The position numbers were made by a program, and so were the translations under genes. Of a DNA stretch of 56,585 bases, positions 47,489 through 56,585 are shown in pieces. This DNA is from an uncultured Mycoplasmatota bacterium (GTDB lineage: Bacteria > Bacillota_I > Bacilli_A > Mycoplasmatales > Mycoplasmoidaceae). The notes under the pieces were generated by a model, which saw only the letters and a program-made list of their open reading frames with translations, had not been told where the DNA came from and ran no database searches. The DNA is taken from assembly GCA_949527715.1 (NCBI GenBank), contig CATEWF010000002.1, positions 1-56,585 on the forward strand, read 5' to 3'. Position 1 is the first letter of the stretch. Each line of letters begins with the position of its first letter.

Positions 47489-48508
47489 TTAAAAAGGTAA
47501 TTCATCTTCTTCATCAGAAGAATTTACTGCCGTATTTACAACAGTTACAACCTCATTAGGAGTTGTTGTTGTAACGACCTGTTGTTCCAATATATTTTGG
47601 CTTTCTTGTTTTATAGTATCAAGGCTATTTTCTTTTTTACCTTTTTCTTGTCCTACCCAATTTCCGCTTTCATCTTTAGATGGTATTTTATCATCTGCAA
47701 TGATACTTAGATATTCAGGCGATTTTACGGCATATACATCATACCATTTTTTACTATCTGTAACCCATTTTCTTACCTGTTCTGGATCATTAGATAAAGG
47801 TTTTTCTTTTGTTTCAGCATCAACATTAATTGACGGTGGAAGTTCATTACCTTCTTTATCGTACTGTCTTTTTATTGTTAAAACAATATCAAGACCATTG
47901 TTTAAATCAAAAATATTATAATCATCTTTCCCTTCATTTTCAAGATGTTCGGCTCGTCTATTTTCAAATAAAGTCATTAACTTATCTAAAATACCATCAC
48001 CTTTATAATTTTTATTAAACTTCCAAAACTTCGGACCATCAGCCTCATTATTTCTATCAATTACTCGTATAATATACGTTGTCTTTGTTTGAAGCATCTT
48101 TGCCCTATCATACAATGTTTGTGCTTCTGCAATTTTACCCTCATTTTTTAGTGCCTTTGCTGTTTTAAATAATTCAAACATTTTTGAACATAAAGGACAA
48201 GGTTTTGACTTATCATAAGTTGGCAATGAAGTATTGTTTATACAAACAAAATTCTTAAAACCGCTTTCAGAAATCTTACTATCAACCTTTAACGAGTGAG
48301 TTTTAATCTCAACAAATAAACCGTGTTCAGTTTCACTTACGGGTAAAATTCGTATTTTTACTTTCTTGTTATCAATTCCTTTTTGTAATCTTGTATTTAA
48401 ATAATTCTTTTCATCAAAATTTGAATTGTTATTCTTTACTACTACATCATTCTTTGTACTTGCAATTTGTTTTTCTACCGCATCAATTGTTACATTAAAA
48501 TCATTCAT
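47489..48508 (-). CDS. 32: gp32-like single-stranded DNA-binding protein
   Basis: KKVKIRILPVSETEHG...CINN...KPCPLCSKMFELFK, acidic C-terminus SSDEEDELPF. Start revised to MNDFNVT because the promoter lies inside the longer ORF. Confidence 0.88.
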   Translation of the reverse strand: MNDFNVTIDAVEKQIASTKNDVVVKNNNSNFDEKNYLNTRLQKGIDNKKVKIRILPVSETEHGLFVEIKTHSLKVDSKISESGFKNFVCINNTSLPTYDKSKPCPLCSKMFELFKTAKALKNEGKIAEAQTLYDRAKMLQTKTTYIIRVIDRNNEADGPKFWKFNKNYKGDGILDKLMTLFENRRAEHLENEGKDDYNIFDLNNGLDIVLTIKRQYDKEGNELPPSINVDAETKEKPLSNDPEQVRKWVTDSKKWYDVYAVKSPEYLSIIADDKIPSKDESGNWVGQEKGKKENSLDTIKQESQNILEQQVVTTTTPNEVVTVVNTAVNSSDEEDELPF

Positions 48509-48575
48509 TTCTTTTTCTTCACTTTTTAAAATCTTTATTCTTAATAAATTAAATCTAAAATTATATAATATAATA

Positions 48576-48606
48576 CAAATATACCATTTATCTAATATAA
48601 AACAAA
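48576..48606 (-). promoter_or_regulatory. Promoter TTTG-N19-TATATTTG
   Basis: Minus strand TTTGTTTTATATTAGATAAATGGTATATTTG. Confidence 0.8.
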
Positions 48607-48608
48607 AT

Positions 48609-48647
48609 AAGTAGGAAAGATTTTTTAACATATAATCATTCCTACTT
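48609..48647 (-). terminator. Intrinsic terminator
   Basis: AAGTAGGAA ... TTCCTACTT then ATTTTGTTTTAT on the - strand. Confidence 0.65.
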
Positions 48648-48666
48648 ACAATATATATCTTTATTT

Positions 48667-49443
48667 TTAAAAATCCACAAAATCATTTAAACCAAACGAT
48701 TTAGATATACTATTCATATTAATATTTTTCGTATCATCTCTTGTAATGTCAAATTTCTTTTGTTCATCACTTGTAGATACATCATTATCATACATCACAT
48801 TATAATGTGGATTTGTTTCTTTTTTAGCCTCCCAATAATCTTTCGGTGTTTCTGAATATGGATAAGATGCTTGTGACCTAATATTTAATTTTTCTTGTTC
48901 AGAAGGATTTCGTTTCTCAAATTCATTCCGTAAATCATCTATCTTTTTATCACTTGCTTCCAATGCTGTTTCAAATTTACCTAATAAGGATAACATTCTT
49001 GTTAATTTATCATCAACACCATCTATTTTTACCTCGGTAGTTTCTTGTGATTGAGTTAGGTCATCGACATCAATTACCGTATCACCTTCTTGTTCTTCAG
49101 TAGTATCATTTTCAACACCTTCTCCACCAAAATCTGTTTCCATATCACTATTTTCATCAGGCATTTCCATGTTATTTGCTAATTGTTCATCACTATCCTG
49201 ATTATTTGGCATATCATTACCATTTTGTTCTTGTGAAACATTGTTATTTGGTACATTATTATCTCCTTGTGGAATATTTGGTGGCATTTGTTGATTATCA
49301 GCGTTAGAATCCATCATACCCTGTTCATCTTCTTCACCATCTTCTGAAATAATTGGAGATGTAATGAATGTATATTCATTTATTTGTTGAAAACGTTTTA
49401 AAGCACCTTGAAGTCCGTATTGTTCCAACAATTTTTTATCCAT
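48667..49443 (-). CDS. Acidic Asn/Asp/Gln-rich protein (258 aa), possible structural or assembly role
   Basis: Low-complexity acidic region DNQQMPPNIPQGDNNVPNNN plus C-terminal domain. Confidence 0.6.
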   Translation of the reverse strand: MDKKLLEQYGLQGALKRFQQINEYTFITSPIISEDGEEDEQGMMDSNADNQQMPPNIPQGDNNVPNNNVSQEQNGNDMPNNQDSDEQLANNMEMPDENSDMETDFGGEGVENDTTEEQEGDTVIDVDDLTQSQETTEVKIDGVDDKLTRMLSLLGKFETALEASDKKIDDLRNEFEKRNPSEQEKLNIRSQASYPYSETPKDYWEAKKETNPHYNVMYDNDVSTSDEQKKFDITRDDTKNINMNSISKSFGLNDFVDF

Positions 49444-49449
49444 ATAAAT

Positions 49450-49731
49450 TTAATCGTTTAAAAGCATTTTATTATCCTCAGTAATAAGAATTGCACTTTC
49501 TTCCGTTCTTTCATAAAGTCCTTTATCTTTCTTTTCGACCTTAACTTTACGTTTAGACATTTTTGATGCGTCTAATACGTCATTTATTTTATCGGTTTTT
49601 TCACTCATAATCTTATTATCTATAATTTCTTCATTATTTATTTCTCTCTTTTCAACTTTATGTGGAATATTACTATTACAAGTTGGTCTTACATACTTTC
49701 TTATAATCTTTTTACCAATAAATCTTTGCAT
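49450..49731 (-). CDS. Hypothetical protein (93 aa)
   Basis: Intact ORF adjacent to 48667..49443. Confidence 0.55.
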   Translation of the reverse strand: MQRFIGKKIIRKYVRPTCNSNIPHKVEKREINNEEIIDNKIMSEKTDKINDVLDASKMSKRKVKVEKKDKGLYERTEESAILITEDNKMLLND

Positions 49732-49773
49732 AATATCATCTATTTCATATTATATATAAATATAAATAGTTTA

Positions 49774-50385
49774 TTATTCAAAATATTCATATAATGCTAA
49801 TAAGTTATGTACGTCAGTTTGTATGTTTTTTTTAACGACAGTAGGAATGATATTGAAATCAATTATTTCTTTATTTGACGAAATACTAAATATCTTTTCA
49901 CATAAACTTTTAGTATCAACACCACAAAATCTGCAAGTAGATAATGATAACCCTAATACAACATTATTTTCTTTATCATAAATGAATAAAAACTTATTAA
50001 AATCATTATAAATGACTTTTTTATTATCGGACAATATAAAATCCCACAACTTTTTTTTATCATTTTTATCCATTGTAATGATGTCACACAATTGATATTT
50101 AACTTTTTCTATTATTTTCTTAATTATTATATCATTAAAATTTTTTATATCATTGTCGTAATCAACACGTTTTTCAGTTTTTAAAAATGTCCACCATATA
50201 TTCTGTTCAGGATAACTTTTCTTAAGAATATCAAAATCTCTAATAAACTTCTTTGCGTTTTCATAACCAATAATAAAAGTAGGAAGAGAGATATCTATCT
50301 CTTCCATACTTTTACATTTATTATAATTAAAATCGAAATCAATCTTATTTGATTTAGTTATTATATTGGCAATAATCTTCTTCAT
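49774..50385 (-). CDS. Hypothetical protein (203 aa)
   Basis: Intact ORF with own promoter. Confidence 0.65.
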   Translation of the reverse strand: MKKIIANIITKSNKIDFDFNYNKCKSMEEIDISLPTFIIGYENAKKFIRDFDILKKSYPEQNIWWTFLKTEKRVDYDNDIKNFNDIIIKKIIEKVKYQLCDIITMDKNDKKKLWDFILSDNKKVIYNDFNKFLFIYDKENNVVLGLSLSTCRFCGVDTKSLCEKIFSISSNKEIIDFNIIPTVVKKNIQTDVHNLLALYEYFE

Positions 50386-50430
50386 TTTAATGTTTTTTTT
50401 TTTAAATCAAACATTCATATTTATCGTTTT

Positions 50431-50462
50431 CAAATATACTATTTCTATTTTACACTAACAAA
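50431..50462 (-). promoter_or_regulatory. Promoter TTTG-N20-TATATTTG
   Basis: Minus strand TTTGTTAGTGTAAAATAGAAATAGTATATTTG. Confidence 0.75.
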
Positions 50463-50469
50463 TTATACT

Positions 50470-53400
50470 TTATAAAGTTGTCATAATACTTCTGATTTCA
50501 CTTTCGCTTACTTTTGAAGAAGTTTCTGAATTAGATTTTAACATACCATATGAAATAGAAGACCAACGTCTTCTCCATCCAGGTTTAAAATCACCACCAT
50601 CTTTCAATGAAGCACCCCAAGGTTCTAATACATAATTTCCACACATTTTTTTAATCGAGTTAAAAAGTGTCTTACCATTAGAGTTATTCATCTGATTAAT
50701 TTGTTGGTCAGTAATTGTAGCATATCCCCATTTACCCTTTTCGAATGATTCGCCTTTCAATGCTCTAATAACAAAAGATGGATTTCCTGTCCAATATACA
50801 ATATACATTGTAATTATAGCGACATAAGGGTCTTTAATTTTATCTATTTTATATTTTTTCCAAAATTTATTCCAAGCATATTCCCTTTGATAATTTACAT
50901 CTGTATTATTACTTCCAACGATACCATTTGTCGCACCTTCCCAAGAACGAGACCATTCAAACCATTTATTAAATGCTTCACTTGTATTTGATATTTTAGA
51001 CGGAACATAAAGATTATTTAAATCATTAGTAGTTAATAACGTATAGGTAAACTTATTATTACATTTTTTCTTATACTTCTTACAATATGTCATAAATGTA
51101 TTAAAATCTGCTGCATTTTTAAATACTTGACAACCTGCACTCATACCATTTACAACTTCAGCCACTTGCATATTACCTGGTTTATGTATGTTTATACCAA
51201 ATGAACCGACATCAATAGGTGCTGTATCATAATCTAAACGGTCATCACGATTATTATCTCTATAAACTTTAACATTTCCGTGAGTTTGACATAATGCTTC
51301 ATATTGTCCTCTATGTAACCTAATAGCATATACATCAACATATTGTCCAGGTACCAAAATAGCAGCACCTTTAGAATTTGATGGTTGTTTTAATTGACTT
51401 AAACCTGGATCTGTTGTTGCATCCCATATGTATTTAATTTCTTTACCATTCTCTTTTAATATACAAACTATGCTATCGTTAAAAGTATTGCTTTGAATTT
51501 TTCCATTATATAGATTTCTAACACCAATAATATTAATATGATTTTCATCTTCATAATATTTATAACCCTTACTCTTAAAAAGTTGCTTAAAATTAGTATT
51601 ATTAATACTATCTACTAATGAAGCGTTACTACTTTCACCACTAAAATCACCACTATAAGGATTTTCACCACTTACATAGGCTTCTTTAATCCAACTCCAA
51701 TACGATGATAAAATAGGTACAGGTGTTTTACTCATTTTCATACCTTTAAATCTTGTAACCATATTTCCTGGTGTCATTGTATGTGTTACATTAAAAATCA
51801 TATAAGCACCTCTCCACATTGGAATATTTAGTAATTGAAAATACATTAAAGGTTGAATTTGAGCATTACCCATCATTTCAACGTCAATTTGATATGAATA
51901 ATTACTGAATATATTATATACATCTTGCCCATAGAAACAAACCTTTCTATCATTACCTTTCGCTAGTTCTGCTACGTGATATAATGTCTTAATAGACTGT
52001 TCTGTTTCCATTGGATTATCCATACTAATATTAAAATTTTTGAATAAATGGTTGTTCTGTTTAGCAAATGCTACACCAAATGCAGGAACGTTATAACCAT
52101 ATTTGGTTACTTTTTCTCTATTAGTTAATTGATTTCCATTAGCAGCATCTTCCTTTTTATTTTCCACTTTAAAAAAGTCAGGTACACTATCGGTAGAATA
52201 AATATCAAATCCGTCAAATCTATGTGAAAAACTATCTGGCATTTTACTTGCTGGTGGATATGTGTATATTACGACAAAGTGATTATCTAATCTAGGTTTC
52301 CCCATTTTATTATATGGCATAGGTCTAAACATATTCTTCATATTCTCAACCGCTTCCGAATTATCTTCTTCAACACCTAAACCTAAATCAACATAATCTG
52401 GCAAACCAACAAATAAACATCTATGTTCAGCTACGATATCCCCAATAAATGAAAAAATACTACTTTTTTCTGAACGTCCTTCATAACTTTTTAACAAACT
52501 ATCAAGATTTACTTTTAGTTTACGTCCAATATCATTATAATATGAATCAATAAACACAAAATTATCTTCAAAAAAATGACTTACATCAAAATGATGTTCA
52601 CTCATATCATTATCTACATTACCAGATAAAGGCAATAACCATTTTTCCCATATATTTTTACAATACAAGTATATTGATAACAATAGATTTGTATCTAAAT
52701 CCATATTTTCGGTTAAATCTGTAGAATGATAATAGTCATCACTACCTCGTGAATTTTTTATTTCTTTTAATTTGTTTACAAAATTATTTATGTATGTTCT
52801 ATATAAATTTGAAGGTATTCTTATTGTACCATTTTTCCTTTTACCAACCGAACTATTTGTCATAATGACAACTTTACCAAAATAGACATCTTTAATCAAG
52901 TTTTGTAGTTCTTCTTTGGTTTCATCAAATAACAAATAGTAACCTTTACCACTATTTTTCATTATACATACAAATGCATAATTTTCACCTAAAAACTGTA
53001 CATTTGCACCACTTAATCTTTTAACATTACCAGTAAGTTTATTACTATTCTGATTATAATTATACATCAACTGATAACCATCAGTTATTTCTTTGTAACC
53101 ATTATTTCTTAATTTTAATTCACAAGAATAAGTGATTTTTAAAAACTGATTTGCAGCAAAATCTTCGAAATATTTTATTAGTTGAGATTTTACATTACTA
53201 TCTAATGACCATCCATCTTTATTTGATTTCGCAATATAATCTTTTATCGTAATACAATTATTAGGTAATGAAACTTCATTATCTTCAATAATATACAATC
53301 CTTCGATACCACCCATAGTAAGTACATTTTTACCATCTTGACTTATATATTTTTTGTAAGTCGGTCCACCGCTCGGATTTGTATACATTATACCATCATC

Positions 53401-56400
53401 TTTAACAGTATCATCTTCTAACATTTTTTGTCTCCACAATAAACCACCAATATAAAGCATATTTAATTTATTGTATATTGCGAAAGAACCATGAGTAGTG
53501 TTTAAACTAAAATCAAAACCACTTGGACATCTCCTTAATGACTGTAGAAATAAAAATGCTTTTGCATTTCTCTTTTGTTTTTCAGATTTAATTTGATTTT
53601 GAGTATAATAAAATGGATGACCGAACAATGAAGCAATTGAAGCACCATCACGATTCCAAACATATATATTTTTTATGAAAAAGTCAGATAAAATTGAATC
53701 TTCACCGATTTTTCCATATTCATTTCCTAATTCATATGTTGTTTTATTAGTATCTTCATTACCATCCATAGACTTAAACCATAGTTTACTATCTGCTATT
53801 ATAGAATTCTTTTGTGGTTGTTCATCTTTTTTGAAATAACTTCTATAAGTTTTGCCAATAAAACTACAAGAAATATTATCAAAACATTTTTTATAGTCTT
53901 CAAAAGAAGTTCTCCAATAACGGTCTAAAAATGATTTATATTCATCTGTTACAGTATAATCATTTACCTTAAAATTTCCACTATTTAGTGTCGTATATGT
54001 TTTTTCAATCTCAGATATCACACTTGTATCTTCAATAATTCTAAACATATCATAATTTACTTCATTTTTCTTTTCGATATTATAAGCAGTCAACCATTTA
54101 TTATCAACTCCGTTTTCTTCCTCACCTTTAAAATAAACCACTCCATTTTCTGAGACTGGTTTAATATATTTAAAGTACTCATTATTATTAAAACTAACCA
54201 ACTTAGATGGTACTAAAGCCTTTTTTAAATTATTTGTAAAATAACAGTATTTAAAATCATTAGAATTTATATTAAAAATATTATGTCTTCCTTCTTTACA
54301 TTCTTGAGCATCTTTTTGTAATTCAAAAGAATGATAAAATTCATCATTATTGTTTTTTCTATCACAATAATTGTCATATTTTTTATCACATGTGATTATT
54401 CCGCTAATAATATCAGTACTATTACCCTTGTTAGTCGGTTCTATCAATTGAACTCTGATATCATCAATATTTCGGCAAGCAAAATAATAGTTATAAGCAT
54501 CAATTTCAGATAAAGTTTTAACCATATTCTCATCTGTTAAACCATTATCCATAATACCTAATATTTGTGCCAATCTGATACCAATATAACCACATAATGA
54601 ATCAAATCCATTATCCACTACATTAGCAAACGGAGATTTATCCCCATTAATATCACATGGTAATGACGGAATGAATTTTATAGGTTGGTTATCTTCAGTT
54701 TTCTTTTCTTCTTCTGATAAAGAGGTTTTTTGGATAGCATTCTGTAAACTCCATACAACTCTTTCCTCAGTCCATTTGTTACTAATATTACCAACCCATT
54801 GATACATATCAGCATATTTTAATTCTTCATCAGTATTGGCATTAGTACCGTTATCACGATTAAAAATTGCAGTCCAAGCAGGTAATTTAAAACTTAAACC
54901 ATTAATACAACTTTCTGGTAAATCGGTATTTTGTAATGTAACACCTAATGCAGAAGCCGTTCTATCGCTATTTTCAATTTCTTTTGCTGCTTCAAATAGT
55001 ATATGACAAAATGTTTCCAAATGACACATAATAATTTTAAAAATATTATATATATTTGGGTCAATTTGTATTTTATCCAAAGTACGTACAATAAATTCTC
55101 GATTTTGTTGTTTTATCGATTCTTTATATAATTCATTGTTATGTCCTAATTTTTCTTTAACACTATTTTTTAAATTAGATAAATCTACAGCAATATATGT
55201 TGTAATTGTTTTTGTAGTTGTTTCTTGTTTGGTTTGTAAAGGTGTTAAATTTATTGTATAACTACCATCTTGTGTAATACAAGGACACTCAATTGTATTA
55301 TTAATTGAACACTTATTACCAAAAGGCCCAGTACAAAAAGAAGTCAATTTGTAAGGACAATCTTTTCTAAGAATATCATACGCAGGGGTTTTATTAAACC
55401 AATTTAAGTTAAGTTCACTTTTATCATTAGACATTAATGGACTACTTAACGAAAAACTATCAATAGAAGATGACTTTTCTGTAAATGGGTGTGGTGGTAT
55501 TAAACTTTCATCTATTCTATTTAGACTGTTACCATTATTATATTCTTTAATTTTATTTTTTAAATTGTTATAAATTGTCTCACAATCATTTTTTAACGAA
55601 GCATTACTACCTACATTAGATGATTTACCATCAAAATCAATTATCAGATTACTTATTTCCTGTAAAAGTTGATTTTCATTCGAAATATTAATACTATTTT
55701 CGTTTTGTACACTGTTTTCATTCTGTACTTCATATAAACAATCTCGAATAGCATTGAAAAAATCAAACAATTTAATTGGCGATTTATTACCACTTAATCT
55801 CCATTCATCTCTATTTATATGTTCATTCCAATAATTAGAACCAACATAATTGCAATATGGGGCTGCTATTAGATATGATAACGGTATATCGGTTAATAAA
55901 GACCATGTATAACCAATAAATGTTACTGTAGCCTCAACATTTCCTGTTTTAGAATTAAAAGAAGCCTTAAAATTAGAACAGGTTAATTGATATGTAACAT
56001 CTTTTCCATAGAAACCTTTTACTTGAAGTCTAAATTTTGGATATGGTATTGTAAAAAACGAACCAAATATATTATCAGCATTAATTTCACCATTACCAGA
56101 CTTACTTGAATGAATGGCTTCCTCTCTACCGAATAAAGCACTACCACGAACATCAACAAATTTTATAACAACAGTTGGTGTATAATAACTTTCAAAAGAA
56201 ATATTAATACTTTCTACACCAAGTCCTTCTATTTGTTCTTGTTTCTTATAACCATCAGCAGAAATTTCCGTATAATATGTTGATAGATATCTATTTCCAT
56301 TTACATCATATAAATTATTTGTATCGGAAACACTTCCATTTAAAACATTATAATGCCCATCTTTATTTAATCTATCTGTCCAACATAAACCCATTTCATT

Positions 56401-56574
56401 TCTAAGTTTGTTATCGAAACGGGAATACTTTTCAATTATTAAATTAAAAGCAATACATAAATCTTCATATGGCGGTGTTATTGGCACGTCCTTTTCATCA
56501 CCACCATATCCATATATATCATTTGGGTCAACATAAACAATTCTACTAAATTTTTCTACGTTTTCTTCTGCCAT
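50470..56574 (-). CDS. Giant baseplate hub/tail protein (2034 aa) with C-terminal putative cell-wall-active modules
   Basis: N-terminal FFTIPYPKFRLQVKGFYGKDVTYQLTCSNFKASFN; hub-like MMGNAQIQPLMYFQLLNIPMWRGAYMIFNVTHTMTPGNMVTRFKG; C-terminal INIHKPG...SAGCQVF and SRSWEGATNG...DPYVAIITMYIVYWTGNPSFVIRALKG. Confidence 0.7.
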   Translation of the reverse strand: MAEENVEKFSRIVYVDPNDIYGYGGDEKDVPITPPYEDLCIAFNLIIEKYSRFDNKLRNEMGLCWTDRLNKDGHYNVLNGSVSDTNNLYDVNGNRYLSTYYTEISADGYKKQEQIEGLGVESINISFESYYTPTVVIKFVDVRGSALFGREEAIHSSKSGNGEINADNIFGSFFTIPYPKFRLQVKGFYGKDVTYQLTCSNFKASFNSKTGNVEATVTFIGYTWSLLTDIPLSYLIAAPYCNYVGSNYWNEHINRDEWRLSGNKSPIKLFDFFNAIRDCLYEVQNENSVQNENSINISNENQLLQEISNLIIDFDGKSSNVGSNASLKNDCETIYNNLKNKIKEYNNGNSLNRIDESLIPPHPFTEKSSSIDSFSLSSPLMSNDKSELNLNWFNKTPAYDILRKDCPYKLTSFCTGPFGNKCSINNTIECPCITQDGSYTINLTPLQTKQETTTKTITTYIAVDLSNLKNSVKEKLGHNNELYKESIKQQNREFIVRTLDKIQIDPNIYNIFKIIMCHLETFCHILFEAAKEIENSDRTASALGVTLQNTDLPESCINGLSFKLPAWTAIFNRDNGTNANTDEELKYADMYQWVGNISNKWTEERVVWSLQNAIQKTSLSEEEKKTEDNQPIKFIPSLPCDINGDKSPFANVVDNGFDSLCGYIGIRLAQILGIMDNGLTDENMVKTLSEIDAYNYYFACRNIDDIRVQLIEPTNKGNSTDIISGIITCDKKYDNYCDRKNNNDEFYHSFELQKDAQECKEGRHNIFNINSNDFKYCYFTNNLKKALVPSKLVSFNNNEYFKYIKPVSENGVVYFKGEEENGVDNKWLTAYNIEKKNEVNYDMFRIIEDTSVISEIEKTYTTLNSGNFKVNDYTVTDEYKSFLDRYWRTSFEDYKKCFDNISCSFIGKTYRSYFKKDEQPQKNSIIADSKLWFKSMDGNEDTNKTTYELGNEYGKIGEDSILSDFFIKNIYVWNRDGASIASLFGHPFYYTQNQIKSEKQKRNAKAFLFLQSLRRCPSGFDFSLNTTHGSFAIYNKLNMLYIGGLLWRQKMLEDDTVKDDGIMYTNPSGGPTYKKYISQDGKNVLTMGGIEGLYIIEDNEVSLPNNCITIKDYIAKSNKDGWSLDSNVKSQLIKYFEDFAANQFLKITYSCELKLRNNGYKEITDGYQLMYNYNQNSNKLTGNVKRLSGANVQFLGENYAFVCIMKNSGKGYYLLFDETKEELQNLIKDVYFGKVVIMTNSSVGKRKNGTIRIPSNLYRTYINNFVNKLKEIKNSRGSDDYYHSTDLTENMDLDTNLLLSIYLYCKNIWEKWLLPLSGNVDNDMSEHHFDVSHFFEDNFVFIDSYYNDIGRKLKVNLDSLLKSYEGRSEKSSIFSFIGDIVAEHRCLFVGLPDYVDLGLGVEEDNSEAVENMKNMFRPMPYNKMGKPRLDNHFVVIYTYPPASKMPDSFSHRFDGFDIYSTDSVPDFFKVENKKEDAANGNQLTNREKVTKYGYNVPAFGVAFAKQNNHLFKNFNISMDNPMETEQSIKTLYHVAELAKGNDRKVCFYGQDVYNIFSNYSYQIDVEMMGNAQIQPLMYFQLLNIPMWRGAYMIFNVTHTMTPGNMVTRFKGMKMSKTPVPILSSYWSWIKEAYVSGENPYSGDFSGESSNASLVDSINNTNFKQLFKSKGYKYYEDENHINIIGVRNLYNGKIQSNTFNDSIVCILKENGKEIKYIWDATTDPGLSQLKQPSNSKGAAILVPGQYVDVYAIRLHRGQYEALCQTHGNVKVYRDNNRDDRLDYDTAPIDVGSFGINIHKPGNMQVAEVVNGMSAGCQVFKNAADFNTFMTYCKKYKKKCNNKFTYTLLTTNDLNNLYVPSKISNTSEAFNKWFEWSRSWEGATNGIVGSNNTDVNYQREYAWNKFWKKYKIDKIKDPYVAIITMYIVYWTGNPSFVIRALKGESFEKGKWGYATITDQQINQMNNSNGKTLFNSIKKMCGNYVLEPWGASLKDGGDFKPGWRRRWSSISYGMLKSNSETSSKVSESEIRSIMTTL

Positions 56575-56585
56575 ATATAAAAAAT

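Noticed and set aside
48509-48631. N-terminal extension of the gp32-like ORF (MLKNLSYLFCF...)
   Set aside because: It overlaps the promoter at 48576-48606, and the sequence is unlike SSB; MNDFNVT start preferred.
1820-54513. Small ORFs on the + strand inside long - strand genes (e.g. 2207..2494, 9774..10196, 11550..11915, 46206..46502)
   Set aside because: Low-complexity hydrophobic F/I/L/S-rich translations typical of antisense AT-rich coding DNA; no independent promoter or gap supports them.
1-56585. Alternative genetic code (TAG recoding, as in some gut jumbo phages)
   Set aside because: Most genes end in TAA, but a few use TAG, including a TAGTAG in the loop of the 16434-16470 terminator at a convergent junction. 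Read-through there would run antisense into the gp47 gene, so TAG behaves as a stop. TGA is also used as a stop (e.g. 3995, 38031, 45015).
1-56585. tRNA genes, CRISPR arrays, transposons
   Set aside because: No cloverleaf-like segments, regularly spaced direct repeats or transposase ORFs were recognised by eye; a tRNAscan run would be decisive.

Overview
The window is about 56.6 kb of very AT-rich DNA. It reads as part of a large, T4-like (myovirus-type) tailed phage genome, very probably infecting an anaerobic Bacteroidota host. Nearly all genes are on the - strand.

Replication, recombination and nucleotide genes that can be recognised: sigma-70 factor, gp46-like SMC nuclease, gp47-like nuclease on the + strand, DnaG-type primase, RuvC-like resolvase, anaerobic RNR (NrdD/NrdG), DnaB/gp41-type helicase interrupted by an intein, FEN/RNase H, UvsX-type recombinase, thymidine kinase and a gp32-like SSB. 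An adenine DNA methyltransferase and a vWA protein are also present.

A large baseplate/tail region (about 16.5-37.5 kb and 50.5-56.6 kb) includes gp25-like and gp6-like wedge proteins, a 2220-aa giant protein and a 2034-aa hub-like protein with putative cell-wall-acting C-terminal modules.

Main unusual signals: (1) a family of at least eight promoters of the form TTTG-N19/20-TATATTTG (one is TATTTTTG) placed upstream of replication-type genes; (2) a probable class 3 (WCT-type) intein with a LAGLIDADG endonuclease splitting the helicase P-loop; (3) all three convergent gene junctions are bidirectional terminator hairpins whose stems encode one or both C-termini, with stop codons in or next to the loop; (4) BACON-like, InlB-like and tandem beta-repeat modules in giant virion proteins.

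No tRNA, CRISPR array or transposon was seen. All assignments come from reading motifs, without database searches.
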